From: Flavobacteriaceae bacterium
GTDB lineage: Bacteria; Bacteroidota; Bacteroidia; Flavobacteriales; Flavobacteriaceae
NCBI GenBank assembly: GCA_016649785.1
Contig: JAENXB010000012.1
Location: forward strand, 1-23,159
Reading direction: 5' to 3'
DNA: 23,159 nt
In this document: positions 7,197 through 14,974 of the stretch, piece after piece
Layout of the letters: each line of letters starts with the position of its first letter
Position numbering within the stretch: the first letter of the stretch is position 1
Notes under the pieces: model-generated
Seen by the model: only the letters and a program-made list of their open reading frames with translations
Database searches by the model: none
Told to the model about the DNA's origin: nothing
Program-made: the position numbers and the translations under genes

Positions 7197-7234
7197 GTCT
7201 GCAACTACTATTCAGTAAAATGGCAGTTGCAGAC
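7197..7234. repeat. 10-base inverted repeat upstream of recA
   Basis: GTCTGCAACT (7197-7206) and AGTTGCAGAC (7225-7234) form a perfect inverted repeat around an 18-base centre, about 155 bases before recA. It could be a cruciform, the end of an ancestral transcript or an operator; no U-tract follows, so a terminator is unlikely. Confidence 0.7.
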
Positions 7235-7330
7235 CCAAATCTATTTAAAACCAAACTTATTTTTAGAAACCTCATAAACTAAGTTGTTTTCAAGTAGATG
7301 CAGAAAATTTAAAAAGGTTGCGTGTTAAAA

Positions 7331-7361
7331 TTGTAGTGATAGAAAAGTTATAGTATTTTAG
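7331..7361 (+). promoter_or_regulatory. Candidate recA promoter
   Basis: TTG (7331-7333), 20 bases, then TATTTTAG (7354-7361), a slightly imperfect -33/-7 pair. It would give a leader of about 20 bases. No Proteobacteria-type LexA box is seen nearby. Confidence 0.4.
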
Positions 7362-7388
7362 CTGCACGCATTTAATAAGAAAAAAAAT

Positions 7389-8402
7389 ATGAGCAACGAT
7401 AAAGAAAAAGAAGCCAAATTAAAAGCCTTGCAACTTACACTGGATAAAATGGACAAAACCTACGGCAAGGGAACTGTCATGAAAATGAGTGATAAAGCAG
7501 TATCTGATGTTGAAGCAATTTCTTCAGGATCTTTAGGTTTGGATATAGCTACCGGAGTTGGTGGATATCCACGCGGAAGGGTTATTGAAATTTATGGGCC
7601 TGAATCCTCAGGAAAAACAACCCTAACATTACATGCAATTGCCCAGGCACAAAAAGCCGGTGGAATAGCTGCCTTTATTGATGCAGAACATGCTTTTGAC
7701 CGCTTTTACGCAGAAAATTTAGGTGTCGATCTGGAAAATTTGATCATTTCCCAACCCGATAACGGAGAGCAGGCACTTGAAATTACAGATAATCTGATCC
7801 GCTCCGGAGCGATAGATATTATCGTGATTGACTCGGTTGCCGCGCTTACCCCAAAAAGTGAAATTGAAGGGGAAATGGGCGATTCAAAAATGGGTTTACA
7901 TGCCCGACTGATGTCCCAGGCTTTGAGAAAACTCACTGCCAGCATAAGCAAAACCAATTGTACCGTTATCTTCATCAACCAACTTCGCGAAAAAATTGGG
8001 GTGATGTTTGGAAATCCTGAAACAACAACCGGCGGGAATGCCTTAAAATTTTACGCTTCGCTAAGGCTGGATATTAGAAGATCCACTCAAATCAAGGACA
8101 GTAATGCGAATGTTTTAGGTAATAAAACCAGGGTAAAAGTTGTGAAAAACAAAGTTGCTCCTCCGTTTAAAGTAGCTGAATTTGATATTATGTATGGAGA
8201 GGGAATTTCAAAAATAGGAGAAATAATAGATATTGGGGTAGATTATGAGATAATCAAGAAAAGTGGATCATGGTTTAGCTATGAAGACACCAAACTTGGC
8301 CAGGGACGTGATGCCGTTAAGGCAGTGCTCAAAGATAATCCTGAACTGATGGAGGAGCTGGAAGGGAAAATAAAGAAAGCCTTAAAGGAGGCAAAAGAAT
8401 AA
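7389..8402 (+). CDS. recA: Recombinase RecA
   Basis: RecA is the ATP-dependent strand-exchange protein of homologous recombination and the co-protease of the SOS response. The 337-residue product is of normal length for Bacteroidota. Visible landmarks are the N-terminal helix with LDKMDKTYGKGTVMKM, the Walker A motif GPESSGKTT (residues 70-78), Walker B IIVIDSV, loop 1/2 elements including NQLREKIGVMFGNPETTTGG, and the C-terminal domain from about 270. The ATG at 7389 gives the expected N-terminus. The acidic C-terminal tail is short. The gene stands alone, with a strong terminator directly after its stop. No recX lies beside it. The upstream region is unusually rich in inverted repeats. Confidence 0.98.
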   Translation: MSNDKEKEAKLKALQLTLDKMDKTYGKGTVMKMSDKAVSDVEAISSGSLGLDIATGVGGYPRGRVIEIYGPESSGKTTLTLHAIAQAQKAGGIAAFIDAEHAFDRFYAENLGVDLENLIISQPDNGEQALEITDNLIRSGAIDIIVIDSVAALTPKSEIEGEMGDSKMGLHARLMSQALRKLTASISKTNCTVIFINQLREKIGVMFGNPETTTGGNALKFYASLRLDIRRSTQIKDSNANVLGNKTRVKVVKNKVAPPFKVAEFDIMYGEGISKIGEIIDIGVDYEIIKKSGSWFSYEDTKLGQGRDAVKAVLKDNPELMEELEGKIKKALKEAKE

Positions 8403-8405
8403 CAA

Positions 8406-8433
8406 AAAAAATCCCGATAAATCGGGATTTTTT
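8406..8433 (+). terminator. Rho-independent terminator of recA
   Basis: A 13-base-pair stem, AAAAAATCCCGAT / ATCGGGATTTTTT, with an AA loop and terminal T-run, begins 4 bases after the recA stop codon. The A-run on the left arm makes it capable of working in both directions. Confidence 0.92.
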
Positions 8434-8509
8434 CATTTACATACGCAACCATTTATATGTATTTGCATCTGTTAAATGTACAGCATGTTGGTGATGTAAA
8501 TTATTGCGG

Positions 8510-8926
8510 ATGAAAAAATTAGTATTACTGTTATTTTCCTTCGTTTTTCTTACAAATTGCACAAGTGATGATGATGCGGGGAGCCAGACGTCAAATTTGG
8601 CAGCAGTCCTATCAGTAACACTTCCCGATAGTTTTGTTCACGCTCAGAGTTACGGGATTGAGATAATTTATAAACACCCTACAAGTTGCGATCGTTTTTC
8701 GGGATTTGACATCTCCAAAAATGGGAATGATATTTTTATTGGAGTGGTATGCAGTCATCACACAAGCAATACTAATTGTGTGGATACTGGCAATTTAGAA
8801 GATAGTGTTGCATTAAATTTTGTTGCAGAACGAGATGATTTTTATATCTTTAATTTCTGGCAGGGAAAAAACGCTTTGGGAGAAGATGAGTTTTTAAGCA
8901 TTGAAATCCCCGTTACCACGCCATGA
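8510..8926 (+). CDS. Small lipoprotein of unknown function, coupled to an ECF sigma factor
   Basis: The 138-residue product starts MKKLVLLLFSFVFLTNC, a lipoprotein signal peptide with predicted lipidated Cys17, followed by a Thr/Ser/Asp-rich spacer (TSDDDAGSQTS) of the kind that favours export to the cell surface in Bacteroidota. The mature part is about 110 residues with three cysteines (in TSCDRF, VVCSHH and NTNCVD) and looks beta-rich. I do not recognise the family. ATG 8510 is preferred over a TTG two codons upstream. The last codon overlaps the sigma factor start (ATGA), so the two are translationally coupled. A role as cargo or signal input of the sigma system is an inference from position. 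Confidence 0.8.
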   Translation: MKKLVLLLFSFVFLTNCTSDDDAGSQTSNLAAVLSVTLPDSFVHAQSYGIEIIYKHPTSCDRFSGFDISKNGNDIFIGVVCSHHTSNTNCVDTGNLEDSVALNFVAERDDFYIFNFWQGKNALGEDEFLSIEIPVTTP

Positions 8927-9498
8927 ATTTAGTATTAACGAAATATTCCCGACATTTGAGTTTAAACCAGCTCATTCAAAATTGTAAAAAACAGGATATC
9001 AGGGCCCAGGAGCAATTGTACCGGCTATTTGCCAACAAACTATTTGCTGTGTGTTTAAAATATTCCAATAGCCATCAACAGGCAGAGGATAATCTGCAGG
9101 ATGGCTTTATTACAATATTTGGCAAAATTAAACAATATCAGGATAAAGGTTCTTTTGAAGGCTGGATGAAGCGAATTATGATTAATACTACCCTTCAGAA
9201 GTACAGAAAGGAAAGGGTTTTTGAAATCATAAATGAAGAACAGTTAAAAGAACCCGAACTGGAGATTGATGAAGAACTATTATCGGTAGATTATTTGTTG
9301 CTCATAATTCAGGAATTGCCTGAAAGATATCGGCAAGTTTTTAATTTGTATGCATTAGATGGCTATTCCCATAAAGAAATTGCCGAAATGCTTGAAATAA
9401 CGACCGGCACCTCTAAATCAAATCTGTGCAGGGCGCGAATTATATTAAAAGAAAAAATTGAAGCCAATCAAGTGAAAATGGCGATGTATTCAATATAA
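8923..9498 (+). CDS. ECF-type RNA polymerase sigma factor
   Basis: A 191-residue sigma-70 family factor of the extracytoplasmic-function class, which would direct RNA polymerase to a small regulon in response to an envelope signal. Region 2 is at about residues 25-90 (AQEQLYRLFANKLFAVCLKY, AEDNLQDGFITIF, GSFEGWMKRIMINTTLQKYR). Region 4 is at about 125-178 (LPERYRQVFNLYALDGYSHK, EIAEMLEITTGTSKSNLCRA). There is no N- or C-terminal extension. It overlaps the lipoprotein gene by four bases and is followed after three bases by a membrane protein whose N-terminus resembles an anti-sigma domain. The target genes are not identifiable here. Confidence 0.93.
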   Translation: MNLVLTKYSRHLSLNQLIQNCKKQDIRAQEQLYRLFANKLFAVCLKYSNSHQQAEDNLQDGFITIFGKIKQYQDKGSFEGWMKRIMINTTLQKYRKERVFEIINEEQLKEPELEIDEELLSVDYLLLIIQELPERYRQVFNLYALDGYSHKEIAEMLEITTGTSKSNLCRARIILKEKIEANQVKMAMYSI

Positions 9499-9501
9499 CC
9501 A

Positions 9502-10842
9502 ATGAAAGATAGAAAGCATATAGACAGACTATATCAGGAGAAATTCAAGGATTTCGAGTCAACTCCGCGTGAAGCTGTTTGGAAAAACATTTCTGCACGT
9601 TTACAAAAAAAGGAACGAAAAAGGGGTATTCTTCCACTTTGGTATAAAATTGCCGGAGTTGCGGCCGTTCTTGCTTTGCTCATAAATTTTTCAAACGATT
9701 TTTTTAACAAAAAAAGCAAAATTAACAACCAGGCATTTGAAGCTTTGGCAGATGAGAATTTTGGCGAGATCAGCATTGCTTCTTCCGCCTATACACAAAA
9801 TATGATTCGATCTTCCTTTATTCTTCAGGCTTTAATTCAAGATACCAAAAACTTTGAGGCCAATGAAGCCTTGAAAGCGGAATACCATCGGAAAAATATT
9901 AAAACGAATTCTTTTAAAAACATTCTCCAGGCCCCAAACCTTACAATTGTTTCAAAAAATTCAGCGTATACTTTTTCAGATCATAACAAACCGGAATTAC
10001 AAATCGCATCGATTGATCAGGAAATTAAACCTGAAATCCAATTGCGTGACCTGCCTATCCCTAATTCCGAAAATGAAGAAGAAGAACCGGCAAAAATTAT
10101 CGAAAAAACCATTCCTTACAAAAAGCTTAGGGTTTCCACAACAGCGGCTCCCATTTATTACGACAACTTTGGGAGTGGCAATACAATAGACAACCAATTT
10201 GCAAACAATCAAGGTAGCAGCGAAATAACAATTTCCTATGGAATAAATTTTGCCTATCAAATTTCAGAAAAGATCAGGATCCGTTCCGGGATCAGCAAAG
10301 TAGATTTGAGTTACAATACAAAAGACATTGCCTTTACCGCAGCGGTTAATCCATCTGCGCTAAGCGGGATCAACTATAATGGCAATATCCCAAACTACCG
10401 GATAGAAAACAGGAGTGTGCGGCCATTCAGCAATATAAGTGCCTCCACCGAATTTAACAGGGCAAGCCTTGCTTCTCCCACTGCAGGATATCTCAACCAA
10501 AAATTAGGGTTTATTGAGGTGCCTTTGGAAATTGAATATGTGATTATAGATAAGCAAATTGGCCTGAATATTATTGGAGGTGGAAGTACCCTTTTCTTAG
10601 ATAAAAATATGATCTCCCTTAACTCTTCAGATTTTTCGACTAATTTGGGAGAAGGCAACAATTTAAATAAGGTTAGTTTTAGCACCAATATTGGAATCGG
10701 TATAGATTACGATATTTCCCCTCAATTTCAGTTAAATTTGGAACCCATATTTAAATATCAAATCAACACTTTCAGCAACGGTACCGGAGATGTACAACCT
10801 TATTATTTTGGGGTTTATTCAGGATTTAGCTTTAAATTCTAA
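9502..10842 (+). CDS. Membrane protein with anti-sigma-like N-terminus and outer-membrane beta-barrel-like C-terminus
   Basis: The 446-residue product has a charged N-terminus of about 45 residues (KFKDFESTPREAVWKNISAR) resembling the cytoplasmic region of Bacteroidota anti-sigma proteins, then one membrane segment (WYKIAGVAAVLALLINF, about 47-63) without a cleavage site. A low-complexity, proline/glutamate-containing linker (about 170-215) follows. The C-terminal 230 residues show alternating beta-strand patterns and end in YSGFSFKF, with the terminal Phe typical of outer-membrane barrels. It begins three bases after the sigma gene and probably controls that factor. The combination suggests one polypeptide spanning the envelope. 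Whether the barrel-like part really inserts in the outer membrane is unknown. Confidence 0.8.
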   Translation: MKDRKHIDRLYQEKFKDFESTPREAVWKNISARLQKKERKRGILPLWYKIAGVAAVLALLINFSNDFFNKKSKINNQAFEALADENFGEISIASSAYTQNMIRSSFILQALIQDTKNFEANEALKAEYHRKNIKTNSFKNILQAPNLTIVSKNSAYTFSDHNKPELQIASIDQEIKPEIQLRDLPIPNSENEEEEPAKIIEKTIPYKKLRVSTTAAPIYYDNFGSGNTIDNQFANNQGSSEITISYGINFAYQISEKIRIRSGISKVDLSYNTKDIAFTAAVNPSALSGINYNGNIPNYRIENRSVRPFSNISASTEFNRASLASPTAGYLNQKLGFIEVPLEIEYVIIDKQIGLNIIGGGSTLFLDKNMISLNSSDFSTNLGEGNNLNKVSFSTNIGIGIDYDISPQFQLNLEPIFKYQINTFSNGTGDVQPYYFGVYSGFSFKF

Positions 10843-10845
10843 ATC

Positions 10846-11586
10846 TCACAAGGAAGGGTTTCGCAATTCTTCAAGCATAATTTCAAAGGTTTGATTCTTT
10901 AACCCTCGTTTATCAGTCTGCGTTTTGTTTAATGTAGATATGGCTTCGTGCACCTTAGCCCTCATTATCCCGGGACTTCCGGAAAAAAATGAATAGGAAA
11001 ATCGTTTTTTATTATCGTGAAATGTAATAGGTACAATTGGAATTTCATGATCTATCGCCAAACGGAAGGCTCCATCTTTAAAAAAAGCCAGTTCAATTGT
11101 TTTATCAACCGGTACTCCACCCTCGGGGAAAATACAGATGCTGTTTCCCAAATTCAACCTTCTTTGTGCCTCACCCAGCACCTGAAGCCTGCTTTTTTTG
11201 TCACCTCTGTCCACCAATATACAGGTGCGTTTATAAAAAAATCCGAACAACGGAATTTTTGTAAGTTCCTTTTTTCCCACAAACACAAAAGGATGGTCTA
11301 TTACCGCCAGCATCATCATAATATCGATTATTGACGAATGATTGGCCACAAACATATAACTGTTGTCCTTTATCAGTTTTGCTGAAGAAATTTTCTTCGG
11401 AATAAATCCCATTCCGTACAGAATGGTTTTAGCCCAAATGCGGGTACAATAGAAATATTGAGTATAGAATTTTTCTGAAGAAGAGAAGATCAACAAAAAT
11501 GGCAACATAACTATTATGGGTAAGCCCATCAGGATGTAAAACCAAATTCGCCAGATTAAAATTAAAACAGACTTGAATATCTTCAT
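10846..11586 (-). CDS. plsC: 1-acyl-sn-glycerol-3-phosphate acyltransferase (PlsC family)
   Basis: This inner-membrane enzyme transfers the second acyl chain in phosphatidic acid synthesis. The 246-residue product has one or two N-terminal membrane segments (about 6-35), the catalytic NHSSIID box (NHx4D), the FFYKRTCILVDRG segment corresponding to block II, and FPEGG with the substrate-binding glutamate of block III, followed by IPIVPITF. ATG 11586 is chosen over an in-frame TTG three codons upstream, because a TATTTTTG box covers that TTG. It is divergent from trpS and converges on the barrel protein, whose stop lies 3 bases away. Substrate specificity within the PlsC family (for example ornithine-lipid acylation) cannot be read from the sequence. 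Confidence 0.9.
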   Translation of the reverse strand: MKIFKSVLILIWRIWFYILMGLPIIVMLPFLLIFSSSEKFYTQYFYCTRIWAKTILYGMGFIPKKISSAKLIKDNSYMFVANHSSIIDIMMMLAVIDHPFVFVGKKELTKIPLFGFFYKRTCILVDRGDKKSRLQVLGEAQRRLNLGNSICIFPEGGVPVDKTIELAFFKDGAFRLAIDHEIPIVPITFHDNKKRFSYSFFSGSPGIMRAKVHEAISTLNKTQTDKRGLKNQTFEIMLEELRNPSL

Positions 11587-11592
11587 AGAAGG

Positions 11593-11600
11593 CAAAAATA
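11593..11600 (-). promoter_or_regulatory. Predicted -7 box of plsC
   Basis: TATTTTTG on the minus strand ends 6 bases before the plsC ATG, predicting a leaderless or nearly leaderless mRNA. A TTG lies 16 bases upstream, a spacing shorter than usual. Confidence 0.45.
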
Positions 11601-11633
11601 CTAAAATGAATTAAGCCAATTCCATAAAAGAAG

Positions 11634-11641
11634 TACCTTTG
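11634..11641 (+). promoter_or_regulatory. Predicted -7 box of trpS
   Basis: TACCTTTG lies 18 bases before the trpS ATG. No clear -33 TTG is seen at the right distance. The box shares a 73-base divergent region with plsC. Confidence 0.45.
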
Positions 11642-11659
11642 TGAAAATTTAAAAAATCC

Positions 11660-12628
11660 ATGTCCAGAATTCTTACCGGTGTGCAAAGTACCGGAACCCC
11701 ACATTTAGGAAATTTACTTGGTGCAATAATCCCGGCAATTGAAATGGCCAACCGGCCCGAAAACGAATCATTTTTATTTATTGCCAATCTGCACTTGCTC
11801 ACCCAGATAAAAAATGCGGCAGACTTACGTGAAAACACGTATTCCACTGCAGCAACCTGGCTTGCCTTTGGATTGGATATTGAAAAAACCGTTTTTTATC
11901 GCCAAAGCGATATTCCACAGGTAACCGAATTGTCCTGGTATTTAAGCTGTTTTTATCCATATCAGCGCTTAACTTTGGCACATTCGTTTAAAGATAAAGC
12001 CGATAGGCTGGAAGATGTCAATTCCGGACTATTTTCCTATCCAATGCTTATGGCTGCCGATATTCTTTTATATGATGCCGAAATTGTTCCCGTAGGAAAA
12101 GACCAGTTACAACATGTGGAAATGACCCGAGATGTAGCTTCCCGGTTTCACGCCCAAATGGGAGAAACCTTTGTAATTCCGGAAGCCAAAATCCAGGAGG
12201 AAACAAAATATATTCCCGGGACTGATGGGGATAAAATGAGTAAATCCAAAGGAAATACCATAAATCTCTTCTTATCGGACAAACAGCTTCGAAAACAAAT
12301 CATGGGGATTGAAACGGACAGTACTCCTCTTGAAGAACCCAAAAATCCAGATACCTGCAACGTATTTGCGCTATATAAATTATTGGCAGAAAAGGATCAG
12401 TTAGAACAATTGCGCGACAACTACCTCGCCGGAAATTATGGATATGGACACGCAAAACAAGCCCTGTTTGAGTTGATCGTTCAAAAATTTGAGAAGCAAC
12501 GGGAACTTTACAATTATTATATGGATCATCCCGAGGAAATAGATGCGGCTTTAAAAAAAGGCGCTCTAAAAGCTTCAAAATTTGCAGATGAGGTTTTAAA
12601 AAGGGTAAGGACAAAACTTGGCTATTAA
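11660..12628 (+). CDS. trpS: Tryptophanyl-tRNA synthetase
   Basis: This class I synthetase charges tRNA-Trp. The 322-residue length is typical of bacterial TrpRS. The first ATP-binding signature is TGTPHLGN (residues 11-18, HIGH equivalent), and the second is KMSKS (residues 192-196, in GDKMSKSKGN). GKDQLQHVEMTRDVA is the conserved region contacting tryptophan and the dimer partner. The ATG at 11660 gives the normal MSRILTGVQSTG N-terminus. The gene is divergent from plsC and convergent with dprA, whose stop codon overlaps this one inside a small palindrome. Confidence 0.97.
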   Translation: MSRILTGVQSTGTPHLGNLLGAIIPAIEMANRPENESFLFIANLHLLTQIKNAADLRENTYSTAATWLAFGLDIEKTVFYRQSDIPQVTELSWYLSCFYPYQRLTLAHSFKDKADRLEDVNSGLFSYPMLMAADILLYDAEIVPVGKDQLQHVEMTRDVASRFHAQMGETFVIPEAKIQEETKYIPGTDGDKMSKSKGNTINLFLSDKQLRKQIMGIETDSTPLEEPKNPDTCNVFALYKLLAEKDQLEQLRDNYLAGNYGYGHAKQALFELIVQKFEKQRELYNYYMDHPEEIDAALKKGALKASKFADEVLKRVRTKLGY

Positions 12629-12634
12629 ATAGCC
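12620..12634. repeat. Palindrome holding the overlapping stop codons of trpS and dprA
   Basis: GGCTATTAAATAGCC is a 7-base-pair palindrome with one central base. Both genes end in the same sequence read on opposite strands (GCTATT-TAA for dprA, GGCTAT-TAA for trpS), so the stops overlap by 4 bases. It may help end convergent transcription, though it lacks long T-runs. Confidence 0.75.
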
Positions 12635-13725
12635 TCGAACAGTTTTCCCGGAAGTGGTCTTATGGCTCCTTTTAATTCCATTTCCAATAAAACACCTGCT
12701 GCTTTATAGGTAGGCATATTGCATTTCAAGGCAATTATGTCCAACTGTTGTTTTCCTCCCTCATTTAAATAATCGTAAACCAGTTGTTCCCGTGGTTCCA
12801 ATTCTATAAACAATTGTTTTTGTAGGGGAGCCTTTGTAGGATTTATATCCCAATTCAGGATATAGATCATATCTGCTGCGCAGGTGAGCAAATGGGCTTT
12901 TTGCCATTTTATTAAATTATTACATCCCCTGCTCTGGCTATCGGTTGGCCTCCCCGGGACGGCAAAGACTTCGCGGTTATAGGAATTTGCAATATCGGCA
13001 GTTACCAGGGAACCGCCTTTTTCAGCGCTTTCAATTACTACCGTAGCTTCGCTTAATCCAGCAATGATTCGGTTTCGTTTTAAAAAATTGTTGCGGTCAA
13101 ATTCCTGACTGCTCCAGAAATCGGTAAAAAATCCACCGTTTTCTTCAATTTCAGAAACGTATCTTTCATGAACTTTGGGATAGATCTGATTTAATCCATG
13201 AGCCAGGCAGCCTATGGTTTGCAGGCCATTTTTCACAGCTGCTTTTTGGGCCGTAATATCCACCCCATAAGCAAATCCGGATATTATTACAGGATTGAGA
13301 GGCGCCAGCTCTTCAATAAATTTCTCGCAAAATGAAATTCCCTGAGTGGTCACCCTTCTGGTCCCTACGATACTGATAATTTTTTTATTTTTGAGATCGA
13401 TATTACCCCTGGAAAAAAGCAGGATGGGGCCATCCAGACAATGTTTGAGTTTTTCCGGATAATTTTCATCCTGATAATAACTAAACTCAATATTGTTCTT
13501 TTCAATAAAATTCAATTCCGCCTCTGCAGCGAGCAATCGTTCCTTGCTGTTCAGCCCTTTCAATTTTATATTTCCTACCCCGTCAATTTTTAAAAGTGTT
13601 TCCTTTCTTGCATTAAATACGGCCTTGGCCGAACCCAATTTCCGGATCAGCTTTTTTGCGGTGCTATCCCCCAAATTTGGGACACTTTGCAAGGCTAAAA
13701 TGTATAATAAATCAGACTGTTCCAT
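12625..13725 (-). CDS. dprA: DNA processing protein DprA (Smf)
   Basis: DprA binds incoming single-stranded DNA during natural transformation and loads RecA. The 366-residue product has an N-terminal helix-hairpin-helix/SAM-like region (about 10-65: VPNLGDSTAKKLIRKLG, KIDGVGNIKLKG), a Rossmann-like DNA-binding core (IVGTRRVTTQG, ISGFAYGVDITAQKAA, PKVHERYV, FLKRNRIIAGLSEATVVIES, FAVPGRPTDSQSRGCN), and a C-terminal winged-helix DML1-like domain (last 60 residues). ATG 13725 is chosen because homologues begin at MEQSDLLY; the frame runs on to a TTG at 13767 with no homology-like residues. Presence of dprA suggests, but does not prove, natural competence; recA is 5 kb away. Confidence 0.95.
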   Translation of the reverse strand: MEQSDLLYILALQSVPNLGDSTAKKLIRKLGSAKAVFNARKETLLKIDGVGNIKLKGLNSKERLLAAEAELNFIEKNNIEFSYYQDENYPEKLKHCLDGPILLFSRGNIDLKNKKIISIVGTRRVTTQGISFCEKFIEELAPLNPVIISGFAYGVDITAQKAAVKNGLQTIGCLAHGLNQIYPKVHERYVSEIEENGGFFTDFWSSQEFDRNNFLKRNRIIAGLSEATVVIESAEKGGSLVTADIANSYNREVFAVPGRPTDSQSRGCNNLIKWQKAHLLTCAADMIYILNWDINPTKAPLQKQLFIELEPREQLVYDYLNEGGKQQLDIIALKCNMPTYKAAGVLLEMELKGAIRPLPGKLFEAI

Positions 13726-13926
13726 AAGTTTGCAGGTCTTCAAAAGAATCAAAATCGCGGTTATCAAATGGTATAATTATCAACCAATACGACAAAAGCT
13801 AACTTTCAACTTTTAAATGGATCGTGATTTCCCTTAAAAATCAAGATTAAAAATAGTACAATTCCTTCGTTATACATTCATTTTCAACAAATAAGAAAAC
13901 CAATGTTCTTCAGAAAATACTGGTAA

Positions 13927-13951
13927 AAAGATTTGTTAATAACAAATCTTT
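13927..13951. repeat. 25-base palindrome in the dprA / HU-SPOR divergent region
   Basis: AAAGATTTGTTA (13927-13938), a central A, then TAACAAATCTTT (13940-13951): twelve perfect base pairs with a single central base. It sits 43-67 bases before the HU-SPOR start codon, just upstream of the predicted promoter, a position suited to an operator. A very short loop makes RNA-hairpin function less likely. Confidence 0.8.
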
Positions 13952-13980
13952 GGCTAAATTTATGCCTGCACTTAATATCT

Positions 13981-13988
13981 TACATTTG
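13981..13988 (+). promoter_or_regulatory. Predicted -7 box of the HU-SPOR gene
   Basis: TACATTTG ends 5 bases before the ATG at 13994, the same spacing seen for the antitoxin and thioesterase genes. The -33 element is weak. Confidence 0.55.
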
Positions 13989-13993
13989 TTTCA

Positions 13994-14926
13994 ATGACAA
14001 TAGCCACCCACATTTCCGATTTACTGTACCGATACGAATGTGTTATTTTGCCCGGTTTCGGAGCATTTTTAACTCAAAAGGTTTCGGCCCAATTTGATGA
14101 AAAGTCACAAGCTTTTTATCCTCCCAAAAAACTTATTTCATTTAATGCACAACTGAAGAAAAATGACGGTTTATTGGCAAATTATCTTGCCGGTGCCGAA
14201 GGACTTAGTTATCCGGCTTCAGTATATAAAATAGAAGAATTTGTTCATAATTTGAACCTTCAATTGGAGAAGGAAAACAAGGTTCATCTTGAAAATATCG
14301 GTGGATTTTCACTTTCTTCCGAGGATACTTTACAATTTGAACCTCTTGAAAACACCAATTACCTGGCAGAAGCTTTTGGATTGGGGAATGTTCCGGCAAC
14401 CTCCATAAAAAGGGAAGTTTTGAAAAAACAAGTGCAGGAACTGGAAGAGAAAGCACCAATACGTTTCACACCTGAAAGAAGAAATAGCAAATCTTACTTA
14501 AAATATGCCGCAATTGGTTTAATCGCCTTTGGCCTTGCGGGATTTACAGGGCTGAACATCTATAGCAACCAGGTAACCCAGCACAATGTAGCCGAACATC
14601 AGGCGGCAGAATCACAATTGCAACAAAAAATACAAAAAGCCACTTTTATAATAGACAATCCTTTACCCGAAATTACTTTTACCGTAATCAATCAAATTGG
14701 CAATTACCATATTGTCGCCGGAGCATTCCGGGTGGAAGAAAATGCGCATCTAAAAGTGGATGAACTTAAAAATGAAGGTTTTAATGCCCGATATATTGGT
14801 GAGAATAAATTCAAGCTTCACCAGGTGGTTTATGGAAGTTTCCAAACCAAAACGGAAGCGATGGAAATGTTGAGAAAAGCCAAAAAGTCTAATGAGGGCG
14901 CCTGGATGCTCATCCAGGAACTTTAA
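13994..14926 (+). CDS. HU-CCDC81-type and SPOR domain membrane protein
   Basis: The 310-residue product has a bacterial HU-CCDC81-type region at about residues 1-115 (LLYRYECVILPGFGAFLTQK, FNAQLKKNDGLLANYLA, ENIGGFSLSSEDTLQFEP), which belongs to the HU/IHF superfamily. One membrane segment follows at about 169-186 (KYAAIGLIAFGLAGFTGLNI). The periplasmic C-terminus (about 237-310: NYHIVAGAFRVEENAHLKVD, LHQVVYGSFQTKTEAMEML) is a SPOR domain, which binds denuded glycan strands at division sites. The protein could thus link nucleoid or a cytoplasmic partner to septal peptidoglycan; this is inferred from domain order. A TACATTTG box lies just before the start. The thioesterase gene follows after 48 bases, with its own promoter. 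Confidence 0.87.
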   Translation: MTIATHISDLLYRYECVILPGFGAFLTQKVSAQFDEKSQAFYPPKKLISFNAQLKKNDGLLANYLAGAEGLSYPASVYKIEEFVHNLNLQLEKENKVHLENIGGFSLSSEDTLQFEPLENTNYLAEAFGLGNVPATSIKREVLKKQVQELEEKAPIRFTPERRNSKSYLKYAAIGLIAFGLAGFTGLNIYSNQVTQHNVAEHQAAESQLQQKIQKATFIIDNPLPEITFTVINQIGNYHIVAGAFRVEENAHLKVDELKNEGFNARYIGENKFKLHQVVYGSFQTKTEAMEMLRKAKKSNEGAWMLIQEL

Positions 14927-14938
14927 TAGTTTATTAAC

Positions 14939-14969
14939 TTGTAAAAAGTCCAGTCGCGCTGTACCTTTG
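14939..14969 (+). promoter_or_regulatory. Predicted promoter of the thioesterase gene
   Basis: TTG (14939-14941), 20 bases, then TACCTTTG (14962-14969). The -7 box ends 5 bases before the ATG at 14975, predicting a leaderless mRNA. Confidence 0.65.
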
Positions 14970-14974
14970 GCCAA

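Larger units (their letters stand above)
6948..7388. other. Repeat-rich intergenic region between toxin gene and recA
   Basis: This 441-base stretch has no supported gene. From left to right it holds about 130 bases without recognisable signal, hairpin repeat copy 2 (7087-7123), a 16-base inverted repeat (7129-7188), a 10-base inverted repeat (7197-7234), and the recA promoter region. A 61-codon open frame on the minus strand (6958-7143) runs through the hairpin, but has no start codon context and is not called. Confidence 0.7.

Noticed and set aside
13726..13767. Extension of dprA to a TTG at 13767.
   Set aside because: The added 14 residues do not resemble DprA N-termini; ATG 13725 matches the family start.
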